A stretch of 64,000 nt of DNA, from NCBI GenBank assembly GCA_947259495.1, contig CAMYLV010000031.1, positions 1 through 64,000 of the forward strand. The letters are read 5' to 3'. Below, one piece after another: positions 1 through 8,495 of the stretch. Every line of letters starts with the position of its first letter. The stretch's first letter is position 1. This stretch comes from an uncultured Desulfobacterales bacterium (GTDB lineage Bacteria > Desulfobacterota > Desulfobacteria > Desulfobacterales > JAHEIW01). The position numbers were made by a program, and so were the translations under genes. The notes under the pieces are model-generated. The model did not search any database and was not told the DNA's origin. It saw only the letters and a list, made by a program, of their open reading frames with translations.

Positions 1-112
1 CCCGCCTAAAGAAAAAATATAGAAACTACCCCGCCCTTATTGAAAAAGTATCCCTCCCATATTAGAAGGTTGGTTTCACAGGCCTAACCTTAAAAACAGA
101 AGGGATACCCAA

Positions 113-787
113 ATGCCGCCTACAGCGACACTTGAAGACATTAAAGCACATCAGAGGAAAGTCGAAAAGGATAAATTGACACCTGACAACTTGCCCGCGT
201 GTCCACGTTGCTGTGTTGAATCGGAGTTTTTCAAGATTCACGCATACCGTGAACGCCGGTTTTTAATTATTATCGAGATGTTAATCAAAGCGGCTTACTG
301 CAGTCTGGTTCGGTTCAAATGTCCTGGTTGCAACAAGACTTTCACTGATTACCCGGATTTTGCAATTCCCCACAAACACTATACGCGACCAAGCATCACG
401 GGGTTTTCTGCCAGTTACCTCCAATCCGATGACATGACATACCAGCAGGCTGTGATGGTCGATAACAGTGCTCCGGGATATCCGCAAAGCGATTCGTCAG
501 AAGCCCCCACCTTGGCCCCAACAACGATACATCGATGGATCACAACCCTGGGCCGTTTTACCCAAACTTGCCGTACAGCCCTCATCCTGCTGCTGCAGGA
601 AAACCCGGTCTCAAGCATTTGCCGAGACCTTGCCCGGCTGGTTATTGCGCACCGCAAATACAGAACCAATCACCGGAAAAAACAGCTTATCGGCTGCCGG
701 CAATTGGTGATCATCGAAGCTTTTTTTCAAGCCACTTTCAAAACCTCAATTTTCACCAAGTTGGCAACGCGCTGTGCCTTTAATTGA
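113..787 (+). CDS. Zinc-ribbon transposon accessory protein (DUF6431-like)
   Basis: This 224-residue protein has two CxxC pairs, CPRC near residue 30 and CPGC near residue 71, which would form an N-terminal zinc ribbon. The C-terminal half is basic and may contain a helix-turn-helix (TTIHRWITTLGRF). It reads in the same direction as the transposase 38 bp downstream, so it probably belongs to the same mobile element and may bind DNA. The resemblance to the DUF6431 family found beside DDE transposases is from memory and not tested. The ATG follows an AGAAGGG ribosome site. No catalytic motif is visible. Confidence 0.6.
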   Translation: MPPTATLEDIKAHQRKVEKDKLTPDNLPACPRCCVESEFFKIHAYRERRFLIIIEMLIKAAYCSLVRFKCPGCNKTFTDYPDFAIPHKHYTRPSITGFSASYLQSDDMTYQQAVMVDNSAPGYPQSDSSEAPTLAPTTIHRWITTLGRFTQTCRTALILLLQENPVSSICRDLARLVIAHRKYRTNHRKKQLIGCRQLVIIEAFFQATFKTSIFTKLATRCAFN

Positions 788-825
788 GGTAAGTTTGCCT
801 CCAGAGATGAAAAGGAGGCAAGCGC

Positions 826-2394
826 TTGGACAAAAAACAGGAAAAATGGGCTATTTTCTGGTGTGATCTGCTAAGTCCGGTCATTTACGAAGAGATCGAA
901 CCGGAGCTGACCAACCGGTTTCTTAAATCAAAGGCCGATGAACAAATACAGTTCCCCGACGGACGTGTCGGCAAACCCTCGATAAAAACGCTGAGACGCA
1001 AACTAAATCGCTACCGGCAGGGGGGATTTGACGCTCTTGCACGTAAGGGCCGATCCGATCGTGGCAAACCTCGCAACATTGCCGGTGAGATCATCGAAAA
1101 AGCCATTGAACTGAAAAAAGAACAGCCCTTTCGCAGTCCGAACACCATCAACCGATTCCTTGAAGAATTGTATGGACAAACCGTACCTCGATCCACTTTG
1201 TACCGGCATCTTAAACAGGCCAACGCTACCCGTATCAAACTGGGTGTGCTTCGCAAGAAGGTCCGCAAACGATGGTCCAGGAATCACACCCACGACCTAT
1301 GGGTCGGTGACTTTGAAGACGGACCGTATGTGATCAACAACACCGATGTGGTCCCAACCTATCTATCGGCTTTCATCGATTGCCACAGCCGCTTTGTTGT
1401 CGAAGCACGATATTACTTCAGGGAAAATCTGGATGTCTTGATCGATTCTCTGATCCGGGCTTTTTCCACTCATGGCGCTCCCAAGCAGCTTTATGTGGAT
1501 AACGCCAAGATCTACCACGCAAACGGATTGAAAGCGGCTTGCTACCGACTGGATATCAAGCTACTGCATCGACCGCCGAATGATCCGCCGCCCGGTGGCC
1601 TTATTGAACGATTTTTCCAGACCGCTCAGCAACAATTTGAAGCCGAAGTGCGTGCCGGTGATCTGTTGACCCTGGCCGAACTTAATCGGCTTATGTCCGC
1701 CTGGCTGGCGGTTAGTTATCACAAAGACAAACACTCACAGACCGGGCAACCACCTGAACAACGATATCAAAAAGGGGTAACGGTCATCCGTCAAGTCGAC
1801 ATGCGACGGGCGATTGAATCTTTCATGCAGTCAATACTGCGTACCGTCAACAGAACATTTTCCGATGTTCAGCTCAGCAGACGATTTTACCGCGTCGATC
1901 CCAAACTGCGCGGCGACCGGGTGCAGGTCAAATTCGATCCGTTCTCAACCTTCGATACCGTACACATCTACTCGATCGCCGGTGAATATCTGGGATCCGG
2001 CATCCTTCATGACCGTTCCAGCGTTATCCCGCAAGGCCCCGAGCCAAAACGGGCAAAACCCAAACACAGCTATACCGACCTTTTGCTCCGCCAGCACAAA
2101 AAGATGCTCGCCGAGCAGACCGGTGGCATCGATTACCGCAAAGTCGTTGCAAAAAGATCCTGGCCCTTTCATGAGTTCGCCAAAACCGTGGCACAGATGA
2201 TGGGTAGAAAGGCCGGCCTGGCGGATCTTACCGCCGGCGAACTGGAATCTCTCAAAAAAGTCTATAACCAAAGCCTCGCCATTAATCGGCATTTGGTCAA
2301 AACTGCTTTTGAAAAAGCCCCATATCCTACGGTTCCTTACGTCGTTCGGGAACTTAAATATCTAATCCAAAAGGAGAAAAATCATGTTTCTTAA
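826..2394 (+). CDS. Mu/TniA-type DDE transposase
   Basis: This is a 522-residue integrase-core transposase. It begins with a helix-turn-helix region (residues 1-110), followed by the RNase H-like core. The DDE triad can be read as D in WVGDFEDG (about residue 163), D in YVDNAK (about 225) and E in GLIERFF (about 262). A beta-barrel segment typical of Mu transposase C-terminal domains follows. The start codon is TTG, supported by an AAAGGAGG ribosome site 8 bases upstream. It overlaps the downstream AAA ATPase gene by 11 bp, the layout of TniA/TniB-type two-component transposition systems. The reading frame is intact. Confidence 0.88.
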   Translation: MDKKQEKWAIFWCDLLSPVIYEEIEPELTNRFLKSKADEQIQFPDGRVGKPSIKTLRRKLNRYRQGGFDALARKGRSDRGKPRNIAGEIIEKAIELKKEQPFRSPNTINRFLEELYGQTVPRSTLYRHLKQANATRIKLGVLRKKVRKRWSRNHTHDLWVGDFEDGPYVINNTDVVPTYLSAFIDCHSRFVVEARYYFRENLDVLIDSLIRAFSTHGAPKQLYVDNAKIYHANGLKAACYRLDIKLLHRPPNDPPPGGLIERFFQTAQQQFEAEVRAGDLLTLAELNRLMSAWLAVSYHKDKHSQTGQPPEQRYQKGVTVIRQVDMRRAIESFMQSILRTVNRTFSDVQLSRRFYRVDPKLRGDRVQVKFDPFSTFDTVHIYSIAGEYLGSGILHDRSSVIPQGPEPKRAKPKHSYTDLLLRQHKKMLAEQTGGIDYRKVVAKRSWPFHEFAKTVAQMMGRKAGLADLTAGELESLKKVYNQSLAINRHLVKTAFEKAPYPTVPYVVRELKYLIQKEKNHVS

Positions 2395-3172
2395 CCATTT
2401 TGACCTGACAGCCCACCCCTTTGCCGAAAAACCGCCCATCGATTGGCTGCTGCGCGATGAACGCACCGATCAGGCACTGGCCAGACTCAAATTCTTTGAG
2501 CAACAGGGCGCCATTGCATTGATCATCGGGCAAACCGGCCTGGGCAAATCCTCGCTTCTCAGACTCTTTATCGACCAGCTGCCCCACAATCGCTACCACC
2601 CGGTCTATCTGCACCTCACACCCCTGAATGCCAACGCCTTCTTGCGGCTGATCGTCACCAAACTCGGGGAAAAGCCCCTGATGGGTAAAGACCGGATGCT
2701 CATGCAGATCCTCGATCGCATCAATATCAACGATAAATGCACCCTGTTTATCATCGACGAGGCCCATTTGATCGATCCTAAAATCCTTACCGACTTGAGA
2801 TTGTTGATCTCTTCCATTGACCAGCAAGTGTCGTTGAAAATCCTTTTGTGCGGACAGGAAAGCCTCAACCAGATACTCAAACGTTCTTCATATGCCGACC
2901 TGGTCCAGCGCATCACCTTGCAGTTTGTCATGCAACCCCTGTCACAGGAAAAAACGGATGCTTATATCGATTATCGCATCACAAAATCCGGCGGCGTTAC
3001 CAAAATCTTCGAGGCCGAAGCCAAAAGCCTTATTCATGATTATACCGGCGGAGTGCCCAGGCAGATCAACAATGTGGCCACCGCTTGCCTTATCAATGCC
3101 GCGGCACGCAACATCAAAAAAATCACCGAACCGCTGGTGAACGAAACAATGGCAGAATTTTCTCTGCCATAG
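2384..3172 (+). CDS. ExeA/TniB-type AAA ATPase of the transposon
   Basis: This 262-residue AAA ATPase has Walker A GQTGLGKSS near residue 49 and Walker B LFIIDEAH near residue 125. The C-terminal lid contains the GVPRQINN sequence typical of ExeA-like transposition regulators. Proteins of this type (TniB, TnsC, MuB, IstB-like) load on target DNA and activate the partner transposase. The gene starts inside the 3' end of the transposase behind an AAGGAG site, so the two are probably translationally coupled. No defect is visible. Confidence 0.87.
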   Translation: MFLNHFDLTAHPFAEKPPIDWLLRDERTDQALARLKFFEQQGAIALIIGQTGLGKSSLLRLFIDQLPHNRYHPVYLHLTPLNANAFLRLIVTKLGEKPLMGKDRMLMQILDRININDKCTLFIIDEAHLIDPKILTDLRLLISSIDQQVSLKILLCGQESLNQILKRSSYADLVQRITLQFVMQPLSQEKTDAYIDYRITKSGGVTKIFEAEAKSLIHDYTGGVPRQINNVATACLINAAARNIKKITEPLVNETMAEFSLP

Positions 3173-3183
3173 GAGGACTCAAT

Positions 3184-3471
3184 ATGTCACAATATTACCC
3201 TGCTGATTTTCTCCGGATGCTGCGCAATGATATCCCCATTGATGAAGTCATTGTCGATCTGTTGAACCTTGAGGTGCAAAAGGACCGCAAAACAATCAGG
3301 TTCCGTTGCCCCCTGTGTTACAATTTCCATACGGCTACCAATCACAAAACAAATTTGGCCAGATGCTTCGACTGCCAGAAAAACTTCAATCCGATCGATA
3401 TGGTTATCACCGTGGGTAATTGCGGCTTTGTAGATGCAGTGAAAATCCTTAAAGACAGATTCAATAGATAA
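3184..3471 (+). CDS. Small CHC2-like zinc-finger protein of the transposon
   Basis: This is a 95-residue protein with CPLC at about residues 40-43 and CFDC at about residues 60-63, followed by NPIDMV and a DAVKIL helix. The arrangement closely resembles the CHC2 zinc ribbon at the start of DnaG-type primases, but no polymerase domain follows. An AGGAGG site 7 bases before ATG fixes the start; a longer in-frame upstream extension overlaps the ATPase and lacks a ribosome site. It is the last gene of the transposition operon. It may help choose targets at replication forks or bind element ends; this is inference. Confidence 0.72.
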   Translation: MSQYYPADFLRMLRNDIPIDEVIVDLLNLEVQKDRKTIRFRCPLCYNFHTATNHKTNLARCFDCQKNFNPIDMVITVGNCGFVDAVKILKDRFNR

Positions 3472-3487
3472 CACCGATTACGCCGCC

Positions 3488-3522
3488 AATTGCAAACCCT
3501 GCTTCTGGCGGCATTTTTCTTT
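3488..3522 (+). terminator. Possible terminator after the transposon genes
   Basis: A GCCGCC arm and a GGCGGC arm enclose a short loop and are followed by ATTTTTCTTT. It lies 17 bp after the stop of the last transposon gene and fits a rho-independent terminator. Confidence 0.6.
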
Positions 3523-3541
3523 GCCGGTTATTGTGAGACTT

Positions 3542-3582
3542 CCAGGGCCTATTAAATTGAGGCCAGGGACAACCAAATTGAG
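3542..3582. repeat. Two tandem ~20-bp repeats, likely transposase-binding sites
   Basis: CCAGGGcCtAttAAATTGAG at 3542-3561 is followed one base later by CCAGGGACAACCAAATTGAG at 3563-3582. They share CCAGGG and AAATTGAG at the same spacing. Tandem repeats just inside an element end are typical transposase-binding sites of TniA/TnsB systems, so the right end of the element probably lies near 3590. The left end is not identified and may be outside the window. Confidence 0.5.
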
Positions 3583-3690
3583 ACGTAGCAGTCTATAATA
3601 AAAGCCGTTTTTAGAGCAAGCGATGCACCGCGGAAAAAATGGTTCCTGTTGTCCTCGCTCTTAATGTTTTTATAAGTTTATAAATTTCAT

Positions 3691-4107
3691 TTAAAAAAGC
3701 TTATTTGGCTCAATTCCTATCCAATGGAGAAAATTAAAAAATAGCAACATAATGGATGCCGGAATCACGATTGACAACAAAAAAGAAACCACACCGATTA
3801 TCACCCGAGTATATGAAACTTCATATTCATTTACGCTTTTTGACCTCTTTTTACCGGTCAAGGCCCTATAACATCCAGTTGTCATTAAACCAAAAGCAAC
3901 AAAGGTTATGCATATATAAATAATCCCCAAGTTATTGTTGAATGATATTCTTTCCACTACAGGAATGGTCAAACACAAAACTACCATAATAATAAAGCCA
4001 ATTAACCATGCGCCCAATCCATATAATCTAATTTGTAGGGCAGTAGCACTATCGGGTGGGTTAAATGTAGTTTTAAGTGACAATTGCACTCTATTTAGGT
4101 AGTCCAT
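3691..4107 (-). CDS. Cassette-borne membrane protein, unknown
   Basis: This 138-residue protein has about three predicted transmembrane helices: one in the GLGAWLIGFIIMVVLCLTI stretch, one in IIYICITFVAFGLMTTG and one near the C-terminus (GVVSFLLSIVIPASIMLLFF). I do not recognise the family. It is the last cassette of the minus-strand array, next to the transposon end. A partial, frameshifted second copy of its 3' end lies at 9998-10145, which shows that this cassette has been duplicated within the array. Confidence 0.6.
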   Translation of the reverse strand: MDYLNRVQLSLKTTFNPPDSATALQIRLYGLGAWLIGFIIMVVLCLTIPVVERISFNNNLGIIYICITFVAFGLMTTGCYRALTGKKRSKSVNEYEVSYTRVIIGVVSFLLSIVIPASIMLLFFNFLHWIGIEPNKLF

Positions 4108-4212
4108 TACGGGTATATGAGTTGTGTCATATCAGTTATGAAAGCGAAGAATAGAGTCTTCAGCGTCGGGGCATCTACACCCTTAGGATTAGATACCTTA
4201 ACAGCCTATAAA

Positions 4213-4893
4213 TTATTCAATTATTTGGTACTTCTTTCGGGCTAGTTCCTTAGGCATACCATTAAAATGCCACCACTCATGACTCAAAGGTAAAAAGCCA
4301 GCACTAATCATTGTTTCCGACAATAGCTTTCGATTGCCAATTTGCTTATCATTTAAATCAAACCTCAATTTCATTTTTACAAATTGCCAATATATTTCAA
4401 ATGTGCTTTTCCTAAACGGTGAAAACCCCATGTCCAATTCTTCACCATTTTCATCGACAATCGTTATATCAACAGCTACTCCATAGTTATGCATTGAGCC
4501 ATTGTTTGGATTTGCGACATATTTCTCGAATTTGGTTCCTTTCATTTTCTCATACATCAATCTGGACACGCTTCTTGGTCGCGCGGCATCTAAAATGAGC
4601 AAGGAATAACCTGGATGTCTGGTTTTTAACATTTTATGCGCTTTGGAAAGCTTAAGGGCGATCTCTTTTCTCAAATATGCTTTGCTTAACCCGTTGTAGT
4701 AATTTTCTCGAAAATAATTCTTTTTTGGATCTGAATTTACAAGGTCGACCTTAATTGAATTATCAATACTGCTGACATCGACCAATCCCGCATTAATGAA
4801 TTTCTTTTCAATATCATTTGCGCGGGCGAAATCACCAGTGAAAATAAAAACTGTGATGAAAACGAATAGGTATACTAAATTAAAGCATTTCAT
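4213..4893 (-). CDS. VanX-like D-alanyl-D-alanine dipeptidase (peptidase M15D), exported
   Basis: The protein has about 226 residues. It begins with a signal peptide (MKCFNLVYLFVFITVFIF, cleavage near FARA). The zinc site of the M15 family is present: SMHNYGVAVDI (SxHxxGxAxD) and HEWWHFNG (ExWH). DAARPRS, which carries the conserved arginine, precedes it. VanX/DdpX enzymes hydrolyse D-Ala-D-Ala, but here the enzyme is exported, so wall turnover or dipeptide scavenging is more likely than vancomycin resistance. A longer TTG start (4920) runs into the attC-like region, so the ATG at 4893 is preferred. Confidence 0.82.
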   Translation of the reverse strand: MKCFNLVYLFVFITVFIFTGDFARANDIEKKFINAGLVDVSSIDNSIKVDLVNSDPKKNYFRENYYNGLSKAYLRKEIALKLSKAHKMLKTRHPGYSLLILDAARPRSVSRLMYEKMKGTKFEKYVANPNNGSMHNYGVAVDITIVDENGEELDMGFSPFRKSTFEIYWQFVKMKLRFDLNDKQIGNRKLLSETMISAGFLPLSHEWWHFNGMPKELARKKYQIIE

Positions 4894-4906
4894 TTGATTT
4901 ATAACT

Positions 4907-4990
4907 CTTCGGCTAAGCAATGGGGGCCGAACGAAAGAGAGGTCCTATCCCATCTGTAAGATCGACGGTTTCGACACGCTTGTTATGTTT
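4907..4990 (-). repeat. attC-like recombination site
   Basis: Two imperfectly complementary arms, TAAGCAATGGGGGCCGAAC on the left and the reverse complement of GGTTTCGACACGCTTGTTA on the right, lie between two minus-strand cassettes. The GTTATG core lies just beyond the stop codon of the 4989-5354 gene, as at other sites in this array. Confidence 0.55.
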
Positions 4991-5354
4991 ATCCCGTAAC
5001 ATAGTAACTATAAATTCCTTCACCTAATAGCACATAACTAGGATCTGAATGTGCACCGGGTTCAATCGTGGTTCCTGGCGAAGGAATGAAAAGACCGCTT
5101 TCTTCCACAAAGAACGAGTCAAGTTTTATATAAATTCCTTTTTCGCTCTTCATTATGGCTTCTGGTTTTAAATCTTTAATTTCTGCTGGCCACCATTGAT
5201 TTTCAATACGGTTACCGTTTTCCGGGGCGTTAAACAATTGTTCAGCCGCCTCTTTCAATTTCACAAGATCAAACTCGGCAGCGTCATGATGCCCGGTACA
5301 AGCACTTAGAATGAATAGCATGAATAGCAGAACTACGATTGCAAACAGTCTCAT
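4989..5354 (-). CDS. Cassette-borne lipoprotein, unknown
   Basis: This 121-residue protein starts with a lipoprotein signal (MRLFAIVVLLFMLFI, then LSAC lipobox near residue 18). The mature part is small, acidic and without a motif I recognise. It stands alone as one cassette in the minus-strand array. Function unknown. Confidence 0.65.
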   Translation of the reverse strand: MRLFAIVVLLFMLFILSACTGHHDAAEFDLVKLKEAAEQLFNAPENGNRIENQWWPAEIKDLKPEAIMKSEKGIYIKLDSFFVEESGLFIPSPGTTIEPGAHSDPSYVLLGEGIYSYYVTG

Positions 5355-5364
5355 TTCACATAAA

Positions 5365-5441
5365 CATAACGTTTGAGTTAATTGGCTCTAAAAACAGCGA
5401 AGCTGTTTAGCGTATAGGGACTTGAACGATTTGTCAGGTTG
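5365..5441 (-). repeat. attC site (classic 59-base-element form)
   Basis: This is the clearest recombination site of the array. Its outer arms, ATAACGTTTGAGTTAA and GACTTGAACGATTTGTCAGG, correspond closely in form and order to the arms of the well-known aadA-type attC. A central hairpin, ACAGC-GAA-GCTGT, sits between them. Read on the minus strand it follows the stop codon of the 5446-5796 gene and precedes the next cassette, the arrangement expected of an integron cassette. Confidence 0.78.
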
Positions 5442-5445
5442 AAAT

Positions 5446-5796
5446 TTACCTTGTCTCTTTCCATATTCCGTGAATCAATTTACCTACACAGATTCCAGTC
5501 GCTATTGGAACAATACTCATTCTGATAATCTTTATCTCAGGACCCACTGTAATAAAGACGAAAACTAATACTAAAAAGCCAATGGAAAACACTATTGCAT
5601 CGACGATACTTTCGCCCAAGATAAAAAATCCTAAAAAGCTGCTTACCGCACCCGCTAATAACGCTATCCAGGCAGGAGATATATTAAGCATATATGTAGC
5701 AAGTACGAATGCTATTGCTGAACCTGAAATAATCGTCACAAAAACGGCAAATATACCTGGTTTTCTTACTTCATATTCGATGTCTCCGTTCGTCAT
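5446..5796 (-). CDS. Cassette-borne membrane protein, unknown
   Basis: About 116 residues if started at the ATG at 5796, which has an AGGG site about 9 bases upstream; an upstream GTG (5817) is also in frame. Three or four hydrophobic helices cover most of the chain, including IFAVFVTIISGSAIAFVLA and IVDAIVFSIGFLVLVFVFITV. No family is recognised. Single-gene cassette in the array. Confidence 0.6.
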   Translation of the reverse strand: MTNGDIEYEVRKPGIFAVFVTIISGSAIAFVLATYMLNISPAWIALLAGAVSSFLGFFILGESIVDAIVFSIGFLVLVFVFITVGPEIKIIRMSIVPIATGICVGKLIHGIWKETR

Positions 5797-5937
5797 ATTG
5801 AAAACCCTGCGGATCACTTGCAGGCAGTACAGCCTTCCGAAAGCTCAACAGCCTCACTATAAACCCGGTATGTTTTTCCTGTCAGGTGCATGCGTTTTGT
5901 TATGCATTTCTGTTTATGGCCTTCTAAAGAAAGCAAG

Positions 5938-6204
5938 TTACATTCTCGCATGTGATGCTATATAGAGGTCTATAGCAATAGACTCCACAAAAAAGAAAAC
6001 GGCAATAAACGGCATTAATAAGTTTGCAACTCTAACCTGATGCCTTGATAATTTAACAAATCGTATGATTTCAGTGATAATCCAGACCAAATTAAGAGGC
6101 GGAACCAATAAAAACAGAAAAAGGAGAAGGGTGAATCCTGAATCCATACGATTAAATCCGAAAATAAAATCAAATTTGCCGCCTAAAAAAAGGATTATCG
6201 GCAA
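5938..6204 (-). CDS. Small cassette-borne membrane protein, start uncertain
   Basis: About 88 residues with at least two transmembrane segments (FTLLLFLFLLVPPLNLVWII and LLMPFIAVFFFVESIAIDLYI). The start is uncertain: the TTG at 6204 is a guess, and the open frame continues about 15 codons upstream to a TAG, with a TTAGGA ribosome-like site there. No family is recognised. Confidence 0.5.
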   Translation of the reverse strand: MPIILFLGGKFDFIFGFNRMDSGFTLLLFLFLLVPPLNLVWIITEIIRFVKLSRHQVRVANLLMPFIAVFFFVESIAIDLYIASHARM

Positions 6205-6319
6205 TTGGGTTAAGAAAATCGCTATAAACCTAAAAATATTCAGTTTCAGTTCCTAAGAGAATAATTTGATGGCCCGAACTTTTGCCCTATATCATCTTCT
6301 GTGCCGCAGACCGTTTGAG

Positions 6320-6377
6320 GCCACGGGCGACTTCAGCGCGACGAAGTCGCGGTGGGGCGTCCCAGTGGGCTGACTTT
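6320..6377 (-). repeat. attC-like hairpin
   Basis: GCGACTTC and GAAGTCGC form an 8-bp stem, with further complementary bases outside (CACGGGC against GTGGGGC, with mismatches). It lies just past the stop of the 6378-6854 gene on the minus strand, the expected place for that cassette's attC. Confidence 0.5.
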
Positions 6378-6854
6378 TTAGGCCTTGATTTGTGCTTGAG
6401 CAGAAGTTGCCTGAACAGCAATTACAGCACCAGACATAAAATCAATCGCTGTCATCCAAGTTGGGTCTGGACTCTGACCAGGTTCGGTAATAACGACGCC
6501 CTCCGCCCAATCTTCATCCACCAAATACCCAAAAGAATTAATACAATCGTCCTCAGTGAAAGGTAGCTTCTCATTCCTCGGAATAAAACGAAACTCTCTG
6601 ACTTCACGAAACTCTACAGTTACAGACTCCGGCGTACCCGGGGCAACCCACTCACCATCGGAACGTCGCCAACTCAACGAAAGCGTTCGGTTCTCAACCG
6701 AATAGTTCAACTCTAAAAAATTGAAATCATTGTGTAGGTCGAGTTCATGCGACGACTGTACAAGATAAATACCATCTACTATTTCAAAATCACGTTTCAT
6801 AGAGGCATAAAGACAGGCATAAGGCGCAACCTGTGGCTGTCGCTCTAATGCCAT
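6378..6854 (-). CDS. Cassette-borne soluble protein, unknown
   Basis: This 158-residue protein has no signal peptide or membrane helix. It is rich in charged residues and short beta-type stretches (RTLSLSWRRSDGEW, VTVEFREVREFRFIPR), typical of small cassette-encoded proteins, and ends in a hydrophobic MSGAVIAVQATSAQAQIKA. No family is recognised. Its start abuts the attC-like site at 6855-6905. Confidence 0.55.
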   Translation of the reverse strand: MALERQPQVAPYACLYASMKRDFEIVDGIYLVQSSHELDLHNDFNFLELNYSVENRTLSLSWRRSDGEWVAPGTPESVTVEFREVREFRFIPRNEKLPFTEDDCINSFGYLVDEDWAEGVVITEPGQSPDPTWMTAIDFMSGAVIAVQATSAQAQIKA

Positions 6855-6905
6855 TGTTAAGCATTGTCATTTATGTTCATACGCTATAAATGTGTTAATG
6901 CTAAT
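6855..6905 (-). repeat. attC-like recombination site
   Basis: The arms AGCATTGTCATTTAT and AGCATTAACACATTTAT (the second on the opposite strand) are nearly complementary and are bounded by GTTAAGC and GTTAATGC cores. It overlaps the end of the 6901-7383 gene and lies directly before the start of the 6378-6854 gene. Confidence 0.65.
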
Positions 6906-7383
6906 AGCATGTAGGCTTTATCAATGTTTTCCATGTACCATCAATAATACCAACTGCGCCTGAATATACATTTGCGCCTGGACTAACATTGAAAAGTATA
7001 AGATCTTCTTTTGTATCCCCTGATAAGTCATATGCTTCAATGCCTGAAACCGTAAAAACTTGTTTTTCTGGGTTTAGGTAGTGTGGGCTTGTTATAAAAT
7101 GATTCAAGAGTTTCTTTGAAATATTTGATAATTCGACATTTAACTTGATAGGTGTTTTGTCTGTATTTTTTGCTGATATTAAAAAGGAATAATCCCCAAA
7201 TTTAATTAGTGTATCATAATTTTTATTGATATTATCCGCTTCAGATTCATCCCACAATTTTGTAACTTTGAATCCAAATAAATTTCCATCATGCTGTTCA
7301 AATGTCAAATCAGGAGCGGAGCAATCAGCGATTGCATGATTACTTGAAAGTAATAGAACTAAGAATATTAATGTCTTCTTCAT
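6901..7383 (-). CDS. Cassette-borne secreted protein, unknown
   Basis: About 160 residues from the ATG that begins MKKTLIFLVLLLSS; the signal peptide is cleaved near AIADCS. The mature protein keeps cysteines near both ends (CSAPDL and PTCY), which could form a disulfide in the periplasm. The segment SGDTKEDLILFNVSPGANVYSG resembles FG-GAP/VCBS-like loops but is too short to assign. Longer in-frame starts run into an attC-like palindrome. Confidence 0.6.
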   Translation of the reverse strand: MKKTLIFLVLLLSSNHAIADCSAPDLTFEQHDGNLFGFKVTKLWDESEADNINKNYDTLIKFGDYSFLISAKNTDKTPIKLNVELSNISKKLLNHFITSPHYLNPEKQVFTVSGIEAYDLSGDTKEDLILFNVSPGANVYSGAVGIIDGTWKTLIKPTCY

Positions 7384-7416
7384 GTTAAAATTCTTCATGT
7401 TGCATAAAGTCGCCCA

Positions 7417-7479
7417 TGAGCGGCCGAGCAAGCGGGCGAAGACCCTTTGCGAAGGTCCGTTTCGATGGGCTAGTTATAT
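7417..7479 (-). repeat. attC-like recombination site
   Basis: A GACCCTTTGCGAAGGTC hairpin lies inside outer arms GAGCAAGCGGGCGAA and TTTCGATGGGCTAGTTA. The GTTAT core lies on the side of the upstream cassette. It falls between the 6901-7383 and 7533-7943 genes. Confidence 0.6.
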
Positions 7480-7532
7480 CGCAAGCGCGTCAAGCAGTCT
7501 GCTCCATACCAGCATGGGTGCACTATATAGCT

Positions 7533-7943
7533 TCACTCAACGACATAAAGATAGGCTGCCTTACCGACCTTCCTTAAATCTTTCTGCGTAATTTTTGGCG
7601 TTACGAGGAACGGATCCTTAGAGTCACCGCAGTAAACATAAAACTGAACCCAGGGAACCCGGCCACTTTCTATGGAACCCGCCAATATACCTGCTGAGAC
7701 TCGATCCGGAGACGTGGATAACGAGCCTCCTTGTGTTTCGACGGTTAAACGAACTCTCTCCTCGTACAGTAGTTCCTTTCTGTTATCGGGATGCGTTACC
7801 GCAAAAAGCACCTCATACGTTGTCTCCCTCCCGTCTTCACACAGATCCGGTTGTCCGTTCGGGTACTCTATGTAAATAGTTTCTGCTGGATCACAACCCG
7901 ACAGAACAATACTCAGGAGGACTAAAGATGCGTAAAGCCTCAT
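7533..7943 (-). CDS. Cassette-borne lipoprotein, unknown
   Basis: This 136-residue protein has a clear lipobox (LVLLSIVLSGC, cysteine near residue 17). A GGAGG ribosome site precedes the ATG. The mature domain is beta-rich without a recognised motif. The gene is a single cassette between attC-like palindromes. Confidence 0.65.
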   Translation of the reverse strand: MRLYASLVLLSIVLSGCDPAETIYIEYPNGQPDLCEDGRETTYEVLFAVTHPDNRKELLYEERVRLTVETQGGSLSTSPDRVSAGILAGSIESGRVPWVQFYVYCGDSKDPFLVTPKITQKDLRKVGKAAYLYVVE

Positions 7944-7991
7944 TCAACGCCTCCGCGCTTCTTCTGGTCAACTTGCCCAGATAGTTATGCA

Positions 7992-8384
7992 TTACTCATC
8001 CCCGATGACAAAATAACATTCTATAAAATACGTATTTTCAGGTTCTGTTTCTAAATTTTCGGCGATATATAAATGGTACTTACCTTTACCCTTAATAATT
8101 GGCTGAACCGTAACCTTGCCATTTACCCAAACAGTACCTTTAGATTCAGATGATATTACCAAAATTTTAAGTTCACTAAAGTTTAAAACTTGCTTGTGGA
8201 TATATTCAGATGATGTTTGAAGCCATACAGTCTCGCCATTAGGGCGATATACTAGTGCATGATTTGGATGGGGAATTTCCATAGTTACAATAACAGTGCT
8301 TTCATCAGTTACTTTACAGTCAATTGGAGAAGCGTAGCTAATGTTTGCTAAAAAAAGTGTGAATATTGTAATTAGTGTTTTCAT
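7992..8384 (-). CDS. Cassette-borne secreted protein, unknown
   Basis: 130 residues with a signal peptide (MKTLITIFTLFLANISYA). Two cysteines (DCKVT and ECYFV) could form a disulfide linking the ends of a small beta domain. No family is recognised. Confidence 0.62.
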   Translation of the reverse strand: MKTLITIFTLFLANISYASPIDCKVTDESTVIVTMEIPHPNHALVYRPNGETVWLQTSSEYIHKQVLNFSELKILVISSESKGTVWVNGKVTVQPIIKGKGKYHLYIAENLETEPENTYFIECYFVIGDE

Positions 8385-8495
8385 ATTCTTGATGCATAAT
8401 TTACGTTTCGGCTAAACTGCGGGTTATATGAATTCAAATCTAACACGGTCTTTTAGGTGAAAATTCCGTAATATTATCCCGTTAGCTTCAGCCTG

